Positions 45,062-55,367 are shown, counted from the first letter of the stretch. The stretch: 64,000 nt of DNA from Lysobacter_K sp043738095 (GCA_043738095.1 JAYSZI010000062.1:18606-82605), one strand, 5' to 3'. Translations and numbers: made by a program. The notes: generated by a model from the sequence alone, not told the origin.

Positions 45062-45790
45062 ATGAGCATCGACACCCGATCACTGTCGGACCAAGCCTTC
45101 GACGTAATCCGCGAGCGGATCTTGTCGACCCAGATTCCGCCGCTCGCGCCGATTCGGCAGGAGGCGCTCGCCGAGGAACTCGGGATCAGCAAGATTCCGC
45201 TGCGCGAGGCGCTAGGCCGATTGGAGCAGCACGGTCTGTTGAGCTCGAATCCCAATCGCGGCTTCTTTGTGCCGGCACTGACTACCGTCGAAGCGGAGGA
45301 AGTGTTCGCGCTGCGTCTGAAGATCGAGCCCGAGGCCGCCGTCGCCGCGAGCCTTGATGCCAACGAGGCTGAGCGCGAAGCAGCCGAAGCGGCGCTGGCG
45401 TCTTTGGAGGCAGCGGCCCACGCCGGTGCTCCCGCGGCCGTTTCATACAACCGCGCATTTCATCTGGCGCTGGTCCGGCCCGGCGGACGCTTGGTGACCA
45501 CGCAATTGGTCGAGCGCCTGCACGTGCTGGCCGAGCGCTACGTACGCAAACACCTGGAGCCCGAAGGCCGCGAGGCCCGCGCCGACAGCGAGCATCGCGC
45601 GATGCTGAAAGCGTGGCTGGCACGTGATGCCGCCCGCATCACCACGCTCGTGTCGCAGCACATCGCCTTGACACTGGAGGACCTGCGGCTGCAGTTGCAC
45701 GTAGACGACACAAAGTCCGCGCTCGCTCGGCCTGCACGCGTCGCGCCATCGCCAAAACTCAAGCGGAAGCGCGCCGCTCGGTTGAAATAG
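45062..45790 (+). CDS. GntR-family regulator (FCD type) of the hydroxyproline block
   Basis: 242 aa. The N-terminal winged helix (FDVIRERILSTQIPPLAPIR, EELGISKIPLREALGRLEQH) is followed by an all-helical FCD ligand domain with the metal-type residues in YNRAFHLALVRPGG and ADSEHRAMLKAWLARDAARI. The C-terminal tail is Lys/Arg-rich. Ten bases after the dehydrogenase gene, it is co-transcribed with the pathway it likely controls. The palindrome at 41636-41658 is its probable site. Confidence 0.88.
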   Translation: MSIDTRSLSDQAFDVIRERILSTQIPPLAPIRQEALAEELGISKIPLREALGRLEQHGLLSSNPNRGFFVPALTTVEAEEVFALRLKIEPEAAVAASLDANEAEREAAEAALASLEAAAHAGAPAAVSYNRAFHLALVRPGGRLVTTQLVERLHVLAERYVRKHLEPEGREARADSEHRAMLKAWLARDAARITTLVSQHIALTLEDLRLQLHVDDTKSALARPARVAPSPKLKRKRAARLK

Positions 45791-45976
45791 ACCACAGTCC
45801 GTTCCTGTCGGTTGTCGACGCAAACGCGGCATCCACCGCTACGTTGACGCGACGTTTTGTGCAGTGAGTCGCCCCATGGTGGGTGGGCTGCATCAAGCCA
45901 CAGTTCCCGGCAGCGACGACGCGTGTACGGCAATGCAGACCTATCGCTCGCGGCGAGGCCAAGCGTGTCGCTGCGC

Positions 45977-48900
45977 TCAGTCACAGCGACCAGGTAGGGT
46001 GCAGTCCGACTGCACTGCTTGCGTTCGCAGGTATTGCTCGAGTTCATGCACCCGCAACGGCGCGCTGTACCAGAAGCCCTGCGCTTCGTCGCAACCCATG
46101 GCCGTGAGCCTCTGGTGCTGCAGCGAGGTCTCTACGCCTTCCGCCACCACGCTGAGTTCCAGGTTGTGCGCCATGGCAATGATTGCGGCGCACAAGGTAT
46201 CGGCACTTTCGCGCACCCCGACGTCAACGATGAAGGCTTTGTCGATCTTGAGCTTGTTCATCGGCAGATGCGACAGATGCGCGAATGAAGAGTAACCGGT
46301 GCCAAAGTCGTCGATCGACAGCCCAAGGCCCAACGCCCTGAGTTCGCGCAAGGCGGCGCCCATCTGCTCGGCGTTCTCCATCACCGCGGTTTCGGTGACC
46401 TCGAGCTCGAGCGTGTCGCGGGGAACTTCATACTCGTTGATGAGCTGCGCCAGCCGCTCAGACAGATCACCATGGATGAGCTGGTGCACCGAAATGTTGA
46501 TGGCCAACGGGAGCAGGGGCCATCCTTCGAGGCGCCAGGTCCGCATCTGTTCGCAAACCTGCTGCGCCAGCCACAGCCCCACGGTTGCGATCATGCCGGT
46601 GTCTTCGAGAATCGGGATGAACTCGATCGGATCGACAGCGCCGTGCTCGACACTCTGCCAGCGCAGCAGCACTTCGGCGCCGCAGACTCGCCCGCTGGCC
46701 ATCGCGATCTTCGGCTGGAAAACGTGGTGGAACTCGCCGTTGTCGAGAGCGTGGCGCAAGCTTGTTTCCAGGGCCAGCCTACGCGTGACCTGGGCGGTCA
46801 TTTCCGGGCGGAAGAAGCGGTATGCGTTGCGTCCGCTGTTCTTGGCGTAGTACATCGCGGAATCGGCGTACTGAGTCAGCGACGTACCATCGCGTGCGTC
46901 CGCCGGGCTGAGACTGATGCCGATCGAGAGCGTGACGACGACGTCGGAACCCTCGACGTGCAGCGGCGTCGCGAACGCATCGAGCAGACTCTTCGCGACC
47001 GTCGCTGCTTCGGGTTCGTGCTTGAGCGGCAAGAACACGGTGAACTCGTCCCCGCCCAGGCGCGCCAGACTGGCCGAGGCTGGAATGGCGTCGCGCAGGC
47101 GCTGCGCCGCCGCTACCAACACCCGGTCGCCGAACCGGTGGCCTAGCGAATCGTTGATGTTCTTGAAGCGATCGAGGTCAATAAAAAATAGTGCCAGGGG
47201 CGCGTTGTCGGCATCGACCAGCGCAGTCGTCAGCTCCCCGTTGAAATGTGTACGGTTTGGAAGACCGGTGAGAACGTCGTAGTTAGCGAGCCGCCACAAC
47301 TCGGCGACGTGCCTGGCCTCGTGCACGCGCCGGCGCCGATATGCAGCCGCGAGCAACCCGAACGCAAGGAGCGCTGCGCCCGCGTACAGCGTGTATGCCG
47401 TGCCGCTGCGCCACGGCGGCGGCGACACGCGCAGAGGTACCGACACGGCCACCGGCAACCACTCGCCATTGCGTCCCATCTGCCGTACGTCGAAGCGATA
47501 GGTACCTGGCGGTAGGGGGTCGTAGCCGACCGCGAGGCTTGGCGGCAGGTCCTGCCATTTCGATTCGAGGCCGCTCAACCGATACGACAAACGGCGATTG
47601 TCACCGAAAGCGGCGATCTGGAAACGCGCGCGCGCCTGGGTATAGCTCGTGCTCAAGGCGTCGACCTCGCGCCCGCGCAGATTGACGTGCGTGGTACCGC
47701 CGAGCTGATAGCTGCTCAGCATCAGCGGTACGGGCTCGGCCGTGTCGAGCCGCTCCGGGTGGATGCGCAGCAGGCCGGCAAAGGTGCCGAAGTACAGGCT
47801 GCCGTCGCTGGCCGTATGCGCCGACTGCTTGTTAATGGTGCTATCGGGTAGGCCATCGGCGGGCAAGAAGGCGCGGAAACGGTCGCGTTCGGCCTCGCGG
47901 CTCGCGATACCGCGACTGGTACCCACCCAGAGCGCGCCGCGCGCGTCCGCGCCGATGGCGTATACGCTTTGATCCGGAAGGCCTTCGGACACGCCGTAAC
48001 GACGAAAACGCAACCTGCCATTGGCATTGCTGACGACCCTGTTGAGGCCCGCCTGGGTTCCAATCCAGGTCGTGCCCGCACGATCGACATAGATCGCTAT
48101 GACCATGTCGTCCGACAGCGTGGTGGGATCGGCGGCGTCGTGTGTGTAGTTCACGCCGCGATTGGTGTCCGGATCAAAGCGCACTAGTCCGTGCGAGGTG
48201 CCCACCCAGAGCTGCCCATTGCCCGCGTCCGCGATCTCGTGGGTGCCGCTGGCGAAGAGCTTACCGGGGTGCACGGTCGGGTCGAGCAGGCGGAGACTTG
48301 GCTCTTGCGCGGTCATCACGGCCAGTCCACGCCGCGTCGCCACCCACACCCGCCCACGACGATCGAGCAGAACGTCGCTCAGGTAAGGCGGTGGCAGAAC
48401 GCTACCGTCGCTGGCGCGCAGCGGGTAAAGGGTGGCGCGACCCGTGCCCGGATGCCAGTGCATAAGCCCCAGGAACGATGCCGGCAGCCAGTAACCGCCT
48501 CCGCCGTCCGGCGCGATCGAATGGATGTTCAGGGTGGGGGCGGGAAACGCGAAAGCGCGATCCAGGTCAGCGCTGCGATCCTCCAATTTGCCAGTGCGCG
48601 GATCGAGGATGCCGATGCTACCGCCGCAGAGCGCGACGAGCAGGCGACCGTCCGGTAGTTCGCTCACGGCGCAAAAGCTGTTGCTGCGACCGGGCGGTGC
48701 GCTGTAGCGCTCGACACCCTGCTGCGCCACGCGCAGGCGATTCGCACCTTCGCGCATCAAACCAACCCACAAGTTATCGCGTTGATCCAGGGCCAACGCA
48801 CTGACCCGGTCGGATTTCAAGCTGTACGGATCGTCGGGATGGTGTCGGTAGACGACGGCGCGCCGGCTTTTTGGATCGAAGCGCACCAGACCCTCGCGCA

Positions 48901-49786
48901 GAATTCCCCCGAACCACAGTGTGCCGTCGCTGTTGACGACCAACTCGCTAATGCGATCGTGTGCGAGCCCTATGGGCAGCTCGGTGCGTTCGGTCACGCC
49001 GCTGTCGAGATCATGACGGAACAGGCCGTGACTGGTCGCCAACCACAGCTGCCGCCGCCACGGCGCGATCGCAATCACCACAGTGGGTTGCGCGGTGGGC
49101 AGCGAGAACTTGAACGCGCTTCGGGTGGGCTTGTCTAGCTCGAGCGCGAATACGCGTGCGGTGCTACCGATCAGCAATTGGCGTGCGTCAACGCTCAACG
49201 CTAGCGCAGTAACCCATGGATCACCGCTATCGGGCAGGTCCACCGGGATGGGCGCGCGCATGCCGGGGTCGAGCCGGAACAGGCCCACATCCGTGCCGAT
49301 CCAAAGCCGGTCGCGCGGATCGGCAAGCAGTCGCAAACCGGCGCCAGGACGGCGGCCGTCTTTGCGGATGAGGGGGTAATCGTTGAACGTCCCGCTCTTG
49401 GCGTCGAGGCGCTGCAGCACGCCGCTAGGACTCAGGATCCAGATGGCGTCGCCGGTATCAGCCATCGCGGCGTTGCGACGACTGCTCAGGGTGTTGGGAC
49501 GGCCCGGCTGACGATCAAAGGTCTGGACGTGCAAGCCGTCGTAGCGGTGCACACCACTATCGCCCCAGAACCAGACAAAGCCGTGCCGATCGACGAGCAC
49601 GCCAAATATCGTGCTGCTGGTCAGACCCTGTGCGGGGCCGACCGACTCGAACGTAGGCGCGCCAGCGGGGGCGGCTAACCGTGCGATGTCGTCGGCAGGT
49701 AACGTGGCGCCGCGGGAGCCTCGCGGCGTGGCGAGCATCGTCGCGGCCGTCGCTAATGCGAGAATCACCAACAGCACAGGCCGCAT
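45977..49786 (-). CDS. Propeller/Y_Y_Y GGDEF-EAL bifunctional c-di-GMP protein
   Basis: 1269 aa. Signal peptide, then a long beta-propeller sensor with repeats such as GQLWVGTSHGLVRFDP, then a Y_Y_Y domain (YRLSGLESKWQDLPPSLAVG, PLPPGTYRFDVRQMG). A transmembrane helix follows near residue 800, then GGDEF (intact GGDEF at 911-915, no RxxD before it), then EAL. The EAL signature reads EVL (1038-1040) in GAEVLLRW, and DDFGTGYSSFAHLSHLPMNK and VVAEGVET are present, so phosphodiesterase activity is likely. Two opposing activities sit on one periplasmic sensor. The gene is convergent with the GntR gene, with 186 bases between and no clear terminator. Confidence 0.92.
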   Translation of the reverse strand: MRPVLLVILALATAATMLATPRGSRGATLPADDIARLAAPAGAPTFESVGPAQGLTSSTIFGVLVDRHGFVWFWGDSGVHRYDGLHVQTFDRQPGRPNTLSSRRNAAMADTGDAIWILSPSGVLQRLDAKSGTFNDYPLIRKDGRRPGAGLRLLADPRDRLWIGTDVGLFRLDPGMRAPIPVDLPDSGDPWVTALALSVDARQLLIGSTARVFALELDKPTRSAFKFSLPTAQPTVVIAIAPWRRQLWLATSHGLFRHDLDSGVTERTELPIGLAHDRISELVVNSDGTLWFGGILREGLVRFDPKSRRAVVYRHHPDDPYSLKSDRVSALALDQRDNLWVGLMREGANRLRVAQQGVERYSAPPGRSNSFCAVSELPDGRLLVALCGGSIGILDPRTGKLEDRSADLDRAFAFPAPTLNIHSIAPDGGGGYWLPASFLGLMHWHPGTGRATLYPLRASDGSVLPPPYLSDVLLDRRGRVWVATRRGLAVMTAQEPSLRLLDPTVHPGKLFASGTHEIADAGNGQLWVGTSHGLVRFDPDTNRGVNYTHDAADPTTLSDDMVIAIYVDRAGTTWIGTQAGLNRVVSNANGRLRFRRYGVSEGLPDQSVYAIGADARGALWVGTSRGIASREAERDRFRAFLPADGLPDSTINKQSAHTASDGSLYFGTFAGLLRIHPERLDTAEPVPLMLSSYQLGGTTHVNLRGREVDALSTSYTQARARFQIAAFGDNRRLSYRLSGLESKWQDLPPSLAVGYDPLPPGTYRFDVRQMGRNGEWLPVAVSVPLRVSPPPWRSGTAYTLYAGAALLAFGLLAAAYRRRRVHEARHVAELWRLANYDVLTGLPNRTHFNGELTTALVDADNAPLALFFIDLDRFKNINDSLGHRFGDRVLVAAAQRLRDAIPASASLARLGGDEFTVFLPLKHEPEAATVAKSLLDAFATPLHVEGSDVVVTLSIGISLSPADARDGTSLTQYADSAMYYAKNSGRNAYRFFRPEMTAQVTRRLALETSLRHALDNGEFHHVFQPKIAMASGRVCGAEVLLRWQSVEHGAVDPIEFIPILEDTGMIATVGLWLAQQVCEQMRTWRLEGWPLLPLAINISVHQLIHGDLSERLAQLINEYEVPRDTLELEVTETAVMENAEQMGAALRELRALGLGLSIDDFGTGYSSFAHLSHLPMNKLKIDKAFIVDVGVRESADTLCAAIIAMAHNLELSVVAEGVETSLQHQRLTAMGCDEAQGFWYSAPLRVHELEQYLRTQAVQSDCTLPGRCD

Positions 49787-50665
49787 GACTTAACCCCTTG
49801 CACTGCCACGGGCGCGACACCTGCACGGGTGCCGGAACTGCTCCCGCGGCGCTTTCGATCTTGCCGGATTTCGCGTGGCGGCGCACGCTGCGATGGCCTC
49901 GTTTGGAACTTCATCCGAAAGGGCCCCGCGTGGTTGTGCAGTCCCGCTCGGCGTATCAGAACAGGTACAGCCCGGTCATCTTGCCGAAGCGTTCAAACGC
50001 CGCAGCCTGGCAACCCCTCGAAGGCTGGCCGAGTCCCAAGATACGCTGACTCATGGAACATCTGCGCACCTCTTGCCAGCACTCAAGCGGTCGGCAAAAA
50101 CACTTTCATCAGTGCTGTTCGATCGGTCCCGCCTGCCTGGACGATTCACGTGATCGCATTGCCACCTTTGGGAAGATGTCTTAGACAAGGACGATGGCGC
50201 TCGACGAGGTACGACGCCAAAGTCGGGTCGAGGTCGAGATCATCACAACGCTGTTGCGTCGGGCCGAATCAAGAACGCGACGCCGCCCTGGGTCGGGATG
50301 CCCACATGCGATTTACATTTTCGCCTTTTGTCCCTCGGACACCGACTTTTTGGTTGATCCTTGCCAAGGATTGGCGATTCCTGCGCTCCAACGGACCTTC
50401 CGGGGCGAAATTCGGCGACTTCCACAGGCCTTCGTCCGGAGAGGTGACCAGGCTCCGCCGGCGGGTGCCCGGGGTGGCCCATGCGGCGTCAATTCCCCCG
50501 TTTACTGTGAAGTACTTACGTTGACTTCGTGCTTTTCGGGATCGACGCTGTCAGGGGCACCCGTGCCGGCAGGGGAGTTGTTGGCACGCGGTCTACTAAA
50601 CGGCGAGCGACTCGGCGCTAACGACGTCGCGCGGTCGACATGCAACAGCGAAGGGGGAGGAGCGA
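49787..50665. other. Long stretch without a recognisable gene
   Basis: About 880 bases. Several frames are open on the plus strand, but their sequences (Arg/Ser/Pro-rich, no domains) look like chance ORFs in G+C-rich DNA. The sensor promoter should lie at the left end. No terminal inverted repeats or transposase fragments were recognised. Confidence 0.45.
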
Positions 50666-51069
50666 ATGCCCAACGATCTGGGCGACGACAAGAACCCGGG
50701 ACCGCCGGTTTCCGATGGTGCCACCCCCGGCGTTGCGGCGTACTGGAACAAGCCGCTCCACGAACTGGGGCGCGTCGAGGTGGAGCCGAGCACCCCGGAA
50801 TGGGCCGAGCGCCACCGGATCTATTCGCTGCTCACGATGGCGCCGATCTATCACTATTGGAACGGCAACAAGTCCGGCGCGGAGGGAAGTTATCCCTGGC
50901 GCGAATCGCAGAAGATCAGCGACGGACGCTATCGCGGCGACCGGCAATTCGGTGGGCGAGCGCCGCCAACAACGATGACGATGCGTTTGCCGATGAGGAA
51001 GAGCGGGCCGCGGCGGCGCGCAAGAAGCGCAGCGCTGCGGCCAAGGCGCGTAAGAAGGCGGTAGGGTGA
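50666..51069 (+). pseudogene. Small conserved-looking gene broken by frameshift
   Basis: From ATG 50666, behind GGGGGAGGAG, the frame reads MPNDLGDDKNPGPPVSDGAT, then AAYWNKPLHELGRVEVEPST and ERHRIYSLLTMAPIYHYWNG, which looks like genuine protein. After residue about 95 the frame turns Arg-rich, while the adjacent frame reads NDDDAFADEEERAAAARKKR and ends SAAAKARKKAVG, a natural-looking acidic/basic C-terminus. The two parts probably belonged to one longer gene now shortened by an internal deletion that shifted the frame near 50950. Family unknown. Confidence 0.4.
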
Positions 51070-51093
51070 CTGCGACGGTGAACGGAGAACGAA

Positions 51094-51810
51094 GTGAGTG
51101 AGATCAACATTCCTCGCGACGAGCAGGAGTACCTGCGAGCCGTTGACGTGCGGGCGTTGGACAAGACGATCAGCGAGTGCCTGGACATGCGGCGCCTGGG
51201 CTCGGAGTTGCGGGCATTCCGGCTGGACAGTTGTGGGGCGTACGTTTCTGCCAAGCTTCGGACGTTCGAGACCGCGCTGTCTGAGTACGCCGGCGCGAAG
51301 GCGGCAAAGAAGCTAGCAGACACCGAGACCCGCGCCCGACGCGCCGGCAGTGCGCTGGAGAACGCTGTTCGGCTGATGCAGCATCGTATCGATACGCAAG
51401 AGCAGGAAAGGCAACTGTTCTTCGTCGACGACCACGTCATACCGCCTAGTCGCTTCAGCAAGCAGTTGACCGTGCCCGTGAGCTACCGTTGGCGCCCCAC
51501 GATCGAGGCCGAATGGACTCACGTGAGCATTACGTTTTCCCACGTCCATGACCCGCGGCCGGACCACACCGTCCGACCTCCCAAGCGCAAGCCGAGTGCA
51601 AGCCAACAGGAAAGGGACCTGCAGGATGAGCTTTGGCAGCAATGGGACCACCTGAAGAGCTTGGGGCTCAATTCGCTAGTCGAGTATTTCCGGGAGGGCC
51701 GCGAGGGGACAGCGATTCCGAAGGCGTTCCAGGCGAGAGCTGACGCCTTTGACCGTCTCAACAACTTCAGTTGTAGGTTCTGGCTCGAGCCTGAAAAGAC
51801 GAAAATCTAG
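51094..51810 (+). CDS. Uncharacterised soluble protein
   Basis: 238 aa from GTG 51094 with GGAG seven bases upstream. The first half is helical and charged (LDKTISECLDMRRLGSELRA, KLADTETRARRAGSALENAV). The middle is beta-like (VPVSYRWRPTIEAEWTHVSI with HVHDPRPDH), and the C-terminus is helical (QDELWQQWDHLKSLGLNSLV). There is no signal peptide, membrane segment or known motif. It lies between a broken gene and a secreted hypothetical protein on the same strand with short spacing, so all may be one accessory unit. No function is proposed. Confidence 0.6.
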   Translation: MSEINIPRDEQEYLRAVDVRALDKTISECLDMRRLGSELRAFRLDSCGAYVSAKLRTFETALSEYAGAKAAKKLADTETRARRAGSALENAVRLMQHRIDTQEQERQLFFVDDHVIPPSRFSKQLTVPVSYRWRPTIEAEWTHVSITFSHVHDPRPDHTVRPPKRKPSASQQERDLQDELWQQWDHLKSLGLNSLVEYFREGREGTAIPKAFQARADAFDRLNNFSCRFWLEPEKTKI

Positions 51811-51852
51811 CGTCACGGTGGAGAGTCCTAGCCGTCGGCAAATGGAGGCGCA

Positions 51853-52977
51853 ATGATTCGGAACGATGCAATGGCGGCCCGCAGGCAGCGCGGAACGCTC
51901 AAGAGCGCGGCGATAGCCGTTCTGGCGTTGGCGTGCGGACACGCTGCCGCTCAGACACCGGCGCCGAGCGCCTCTTGTTTTGAAACGGCTCCGATTGAGT
52001 CTCGCCCAACCGCGCCGACGCCGAATCCGGCGTCGGACCTTGCACGCTGGGACCCGCCGAAGCGCCCCGCGGATCAAACCGCCGCGACGCGGACCTTGCG
52101 CGGCTTGAACACCTGCACGCTCGAGCTTTACCGGGAGGCACACGCAGCCGTTGTCGAGCAGACCGACACGCTGGTCGTGGTCCGGGACAGCGGCGCGTCG
52201 CTGTTCCTCGACGGGCAGCTCGTCGAGACCAAGCGAATTCTCCACGGGAGCTACTTCGATCTTCGCTACGCCTCACACGTCCCGCTGGCGATCTACGTCA
52301 CCTTGTCTCACCTCCCAGAGGGGCGCATCGACCCGGAGCTGACGCGGCGCCTGACGGTCTACGCCGCCAAGATCCGGGACGCTAAACCTACGATCGACGC
52401 TGTGGCCTTTACACCAGAGCAGAAGGCACGACAGCACCGTTTGCTCGATGCTTCGTTGGCGTTCCTGGATAAGGTCGTCCAGGCGGCACAGCTGGAATCC
52501 GAGGCCTTGTTGACCTATTCGCGCAGCGTGGCCGTCGACCTGGAGCGCAACATTCGCGACGCCGGGCGGGGTCAGGTGGATGGGCTGCACGCGGCCATCC
52601 TGGACTGGCGCAAGAACCGGCTGACCGACGCGCAGTGGTGCGACATGCGCTTCGTGGTGCGAGTCCGGCAGCAGGCACGCTACGGCTACGGCGGGGTTCA
52701 GTACCTGGCCGGGCTGATGCGTGATTCGGGCGACGGTCGCGGCTACCTCGGCGAGTCCGAGCACGTGATCGTGCGCGAGGTGAGCTCGGACGACGTCGAC
52801 CCGCCGTGGGATCCCGATTTCGACCTGCTGGCGACGATTGACCTGGACGCCCAGGCGAGCGAGGCCATCTTCGGAGATCGCGATCGCCTGACCGTCGACG
52901 TCGCCGCCGACGGTGCCCGCGACCGCGTGCGCGAGTTGGATTTCTCCGAGTTGAACCGGGCGGTGTGCTACCCGTGA
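51853..52977 (+). CDS. Uncharacterised exported protein
   Basis: 374 aa with a likely signal peptide after a basic N-terminus (AAIAVLALACGHAAAQ), followed by a Pro/Ala-rich stretch. The mature part has LRGLNTCTLELYREAHAAVV, an all-helical centre (DASLAFLDKVVQAAQLESEA) and an acidic C-terminus (SDDVDPPWDPDFDLLATIDL). It is probably periplasmic. GGAGGCGCA precedes the ATG, and 42 bases separate it from the previous gene. No family is recognised. Confidence 0.6.
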   Translation: MIRNDAMAARRQRGTLKSAAIAVLALACGHAAAQTPAPSASCFETAPIESRPTAPTPNPASDLARWDPPKRPADQTAATRTLRGLNTCTLELYREAHAAVVEQTDTLVVVRDSGASLFLDGQLVETKRILHGSYFDLRYASHVPLAIYVTLSHLPEGRIDPELTRRLTVYAAKIRDAKPTIDAVAFTPEQKARQHRLLDASLAFLDKVVQAAQLESEALLTYSRSVAVDLERNIRDAGRGQVDGLHAAILDWRKNRLTDAQWCDMRFVVRVRQQARYGYGGVQYLAGLMRDSGDGRGYLGESEHVIVREVSSDDVDPPWDPDFDLLATIDLDAQASEAIFGDRDRLTVDVAADGARDRVRELDFSELNRAVCYP

Positions 52978-53020
52978 TCCAGTTGAGCCGTGCGGTCGCG
53001 TCCGCGATGGACGCCCGTCC

Positions 53021-53275
53021 TCAATTCAGCAGGTTGGTGACCTTCGCGTTGAGCGCGGCGATGCGCCGCGAGACCGAGGCGTGGCCGCGCAGGCCTTGCC
53101 CGAGCGCAGGGCCACGACGAGACGAGGCGCCTCTCTTTCTGATCGAGCACGGCGATCACGTCGCGGAACAGCACCTGCTGTTACGGCTCGTTGGGCTCCA
53201 AGGGTAGGCGGGGGCATCGTCGATGGTTTCCACCAGGTCGACCTTCAGCTTCCTGCGCTCAGCCGGGCTTCCTTC
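53021..53275 (-). pseudogene. Multiply frameshifted gene remnant
   Basis: Three minus-strand frames supply successive pieces of one sensible protein: AERRKLKVDLVETIDDAPAY, then QQVLFRDVIAVLDQKERRLV, VALRSG, and GHASVSRRIAALNAKVTNLL before TGA 53021. Joined, they give a compact basic domain that looks like a helix-turn-helix C-terminus. At least two frameshifts and one in-frame stop separate the pieces, so the gene is dead. It is convergent with the exported protein gene at 51853. Confidence 0.4.
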
Positions 53276-53969
53276 TAGAGCTAGCTGCCTAGCTACGGGG
53301 CGCCCACGCGCAACCGGGGCATGTTTTCTCTTGAATTCTCGTGCGCCGCAAGTGATTGAGCTGCGGAATTTGTGGCAGCTTCTTGGCAAGAGCGTCGACA
53401 TGGCGGCAGGTTGGCGGCGGATCTCTGAGTTGGGGGCGTTTGTTGGGCGCTAGAAGGTGGTTTGTTCACCGCTGCGGGGGGCACTTCCTCGTCAACAGAC
53501 AGTCGAGCAAACGCCGCTGTTTGAGGACAACAAACCGCCCCAAACGTAAGTTGTTGAAATGGCGCGCGTCACGCGCATTATTGAGGCGATATCTTGGGCG
53601 CATCCGCGCCCAACAATCTGTCCCAACCTCGTAGCGCTGGCGACAAACACCCCAAGTCGACGCATCTGCGAACAATCCGCCCCCATCTCAGCCCCTTCGA
53701 ACCGCCGCCGCAGCCGCCGCCAGCGGACACGACTACTAGGCGCACCCACTTGAGTGCGCCTCCGGTCATCGCCGAGCGAACCCCGAAAGCGTCGGGCGCT
53801 TGGTCATCGCTCGGTGGTCGCATCGTGTCATTTGCCGTCGACGCGAACGGAGTGCCGACCCCGGATGGTAATGCGCGCTTCCCGTATTACCCCAGTGGCA
53901 CGCGCTTACGGCGAGGGGCCAGCGGTGACGCCAGTTGTGCTCACGCCCGGGTGGGGCTTTCTGCCGGGC
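53276..53969. other. Degenerate stretch
   Basis: About 690 bases with no gene I can support. The words TGTTGGGCGC (about 53440) and GCGCCCAACA (about 53605) form a 10-base inverted pair some 160 bases apart. That could be an old element end or chance in G+C-rich sequence. Confidence 0.35.
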
Positions 53970-54647
53970 AAGCATCCACAAGGCGTGCGCTGGGAACATC
54001 CGCGTCGTGGCCTGCTGCCGCCGTCGGACTTCATCAGCATCTGCGAGGAAAGCGGGCTGATCGTCGAGCTCGGCCGTCGCGTGCTGCGCGAAGCCGCGCG
54101 TCACCATGCGTTACTCGTCGCGCAGGGGCTCGGCCATGTGCGGCTGTCCGTCAATGTCTCCGCGATGCAGTTCGCGCACGGCCTGCTCGACGACGTGAAG
54201 CGTGTCATCGACGAATTCCAGCTGCCCAAGGGCGCGCCCGAACTCGAACTCACCGAGAGCGTGATCCTAGGCGACCCCGACCGCGCCGCGAAGGTGATGG
54301 CATCGCTCGCGGATCTGGGCGTCACCATCGCTATCGACGATTTCGGTGTGGGCTATTCAAGCCTGTCGTATCTCAAGCGTCTGCCGATCCATCGCCTGAA
54401 GATCGACCGCTCCTTCGTCAATGATCTTGAATCCGATGCGAGTGACCGTTCGATCTGCGAAGCGGTGATCGCGCTTGCGCATACGTTGCGGTTGGGCGTT
54501 GTGGCTGAAGGCGTCGAGTCCACGCTCCAGCGCGACTGGTTGTGCGAAAGCGGTGCGGGGGAGTTGCAGGGGTACTTGTTTGCGAAGCCCGTGTCGTTAG
54601 ACGCGGCGGTGCTCGTCGAGCCTGGAGTCAGATCACCCGCAACGTGA
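53970..54647 (+). pseudogene. EAL-domain remnant lacking the catalytic EAL start
   Basis: The frame reads GVRWEHPRRGLLPPSDFISI, CEESGLIVELGRRVL, VRLSVNVSAMQFAHGLLDD, IDDFGVGYSSLSYLKRLPIH and VVAEGVES, ending GELQGYLFAKPVS. This is an EAL phosphodiesterase domain from just after the E-x-L motif onward. The segment that should read G-x-E-A-L is replaced by unrelated sequence, so the first catalytic Glu is missing. No sensor or GGDEF part remains upstream. It is a 5'-deleted gene. Confidence 0.75.
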
Positions 54648-55141
54648 TCGCCTTCAACACCGCGCAGGTGCGGTAGCGGGTGTCGAGGGTTTGGCTCCAA
54701 GTCGGCGATGCATCCATTTTACCCCGTCATTGCAATGCGGCTCGCCGCTCTGCACAATCTAACGTCCCGCTGGGGAGCGCGCATACGGGGTTTCATGAAG
54801 GCTGCAATGGACTGCTGGTACGAACCGGGCGAGGCTTTGCCTTCGCCTCCACGCTTCCAAACCTCCACACCTCCGCGCTCAGGCGCCCCCCTCGCCTTGG
54901 ATGCTGCAGACGTTGCGCCGATATCGGGCAACCGCAGCCGTGTGCCCGGAAAATGGTGCGCGCGCCTCGCCCGGCTTGTACTCACGCGGGTGCTGCTGGC
55001 CCAATCTTCCGCCGCGCTCGCGAATCGCAGGGCTGACGCGATCGTGCTGGAGACCGCTCCGGAGTGGGCCCAAGTTGCGCTGCGGCGCATGTGGACTTCG
55101 TTGTTCCTCGTTCGCGGAACGAACAGCCTGAGAGGGTATGC
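54648..55141. other. Intergenic stretch before the Rhs locus
   Basis: About 490 bases with only chance-looking frames and no recognisable RNA or repeat. Part of it may carry the promoter for the small secreted ORF and the Rhs gene. Confidence 0.4.
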
Positions 55142-55303
55142 ATGAAGCTGTCGCCGCAAGGAGCTGCCAACGCTCTTATCGTTCTCACCCTCTCTACCGC
55201 AGCGGTTTGGCCGCAGCGAGCAAGCGGACAGTCGGCTGTAAGTCAGGCGTGTTTGGCGGCACCTGCGTGCTTGCAGATCCAGGTAGGGCCCGGCAACCGG
55301 TGA
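55142..55303 (+). CDS. Small exported peptide upstream of the Rhs gene
   Basis: 53 aa from ATG 55142 with GAGAGG just upstream. A typical signal peptide (MKLSPQGAANALIVLTLSTA then AVWPQRASGQSA) is followed by only about 20 residues with two cysteines. It may be a small secreted peptide or the N-terminal relic of a longer Rhs-type precursor. It is 64 bases before the Rhs start and in the same direction. Confidence 0.35.
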   Translation: MKLSPQGAANALIVLTLSTAAVWPQRASGQSAVSQACLAAPACLQIQVGPGNR

Positions 55304-55367
55304 TCGTGCAGCTAGCCGCTGTTAGCCGTAACGCCAGAATTCAATCTCACAGCTTGGAAGTGTCCCC

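Noticed and set aside
49829..50524. 231-codon plus-strand frame
   Set aside because: Arg/Ser/Pro-rich, no start-site signal, and no motif. Judged a chance ORF.
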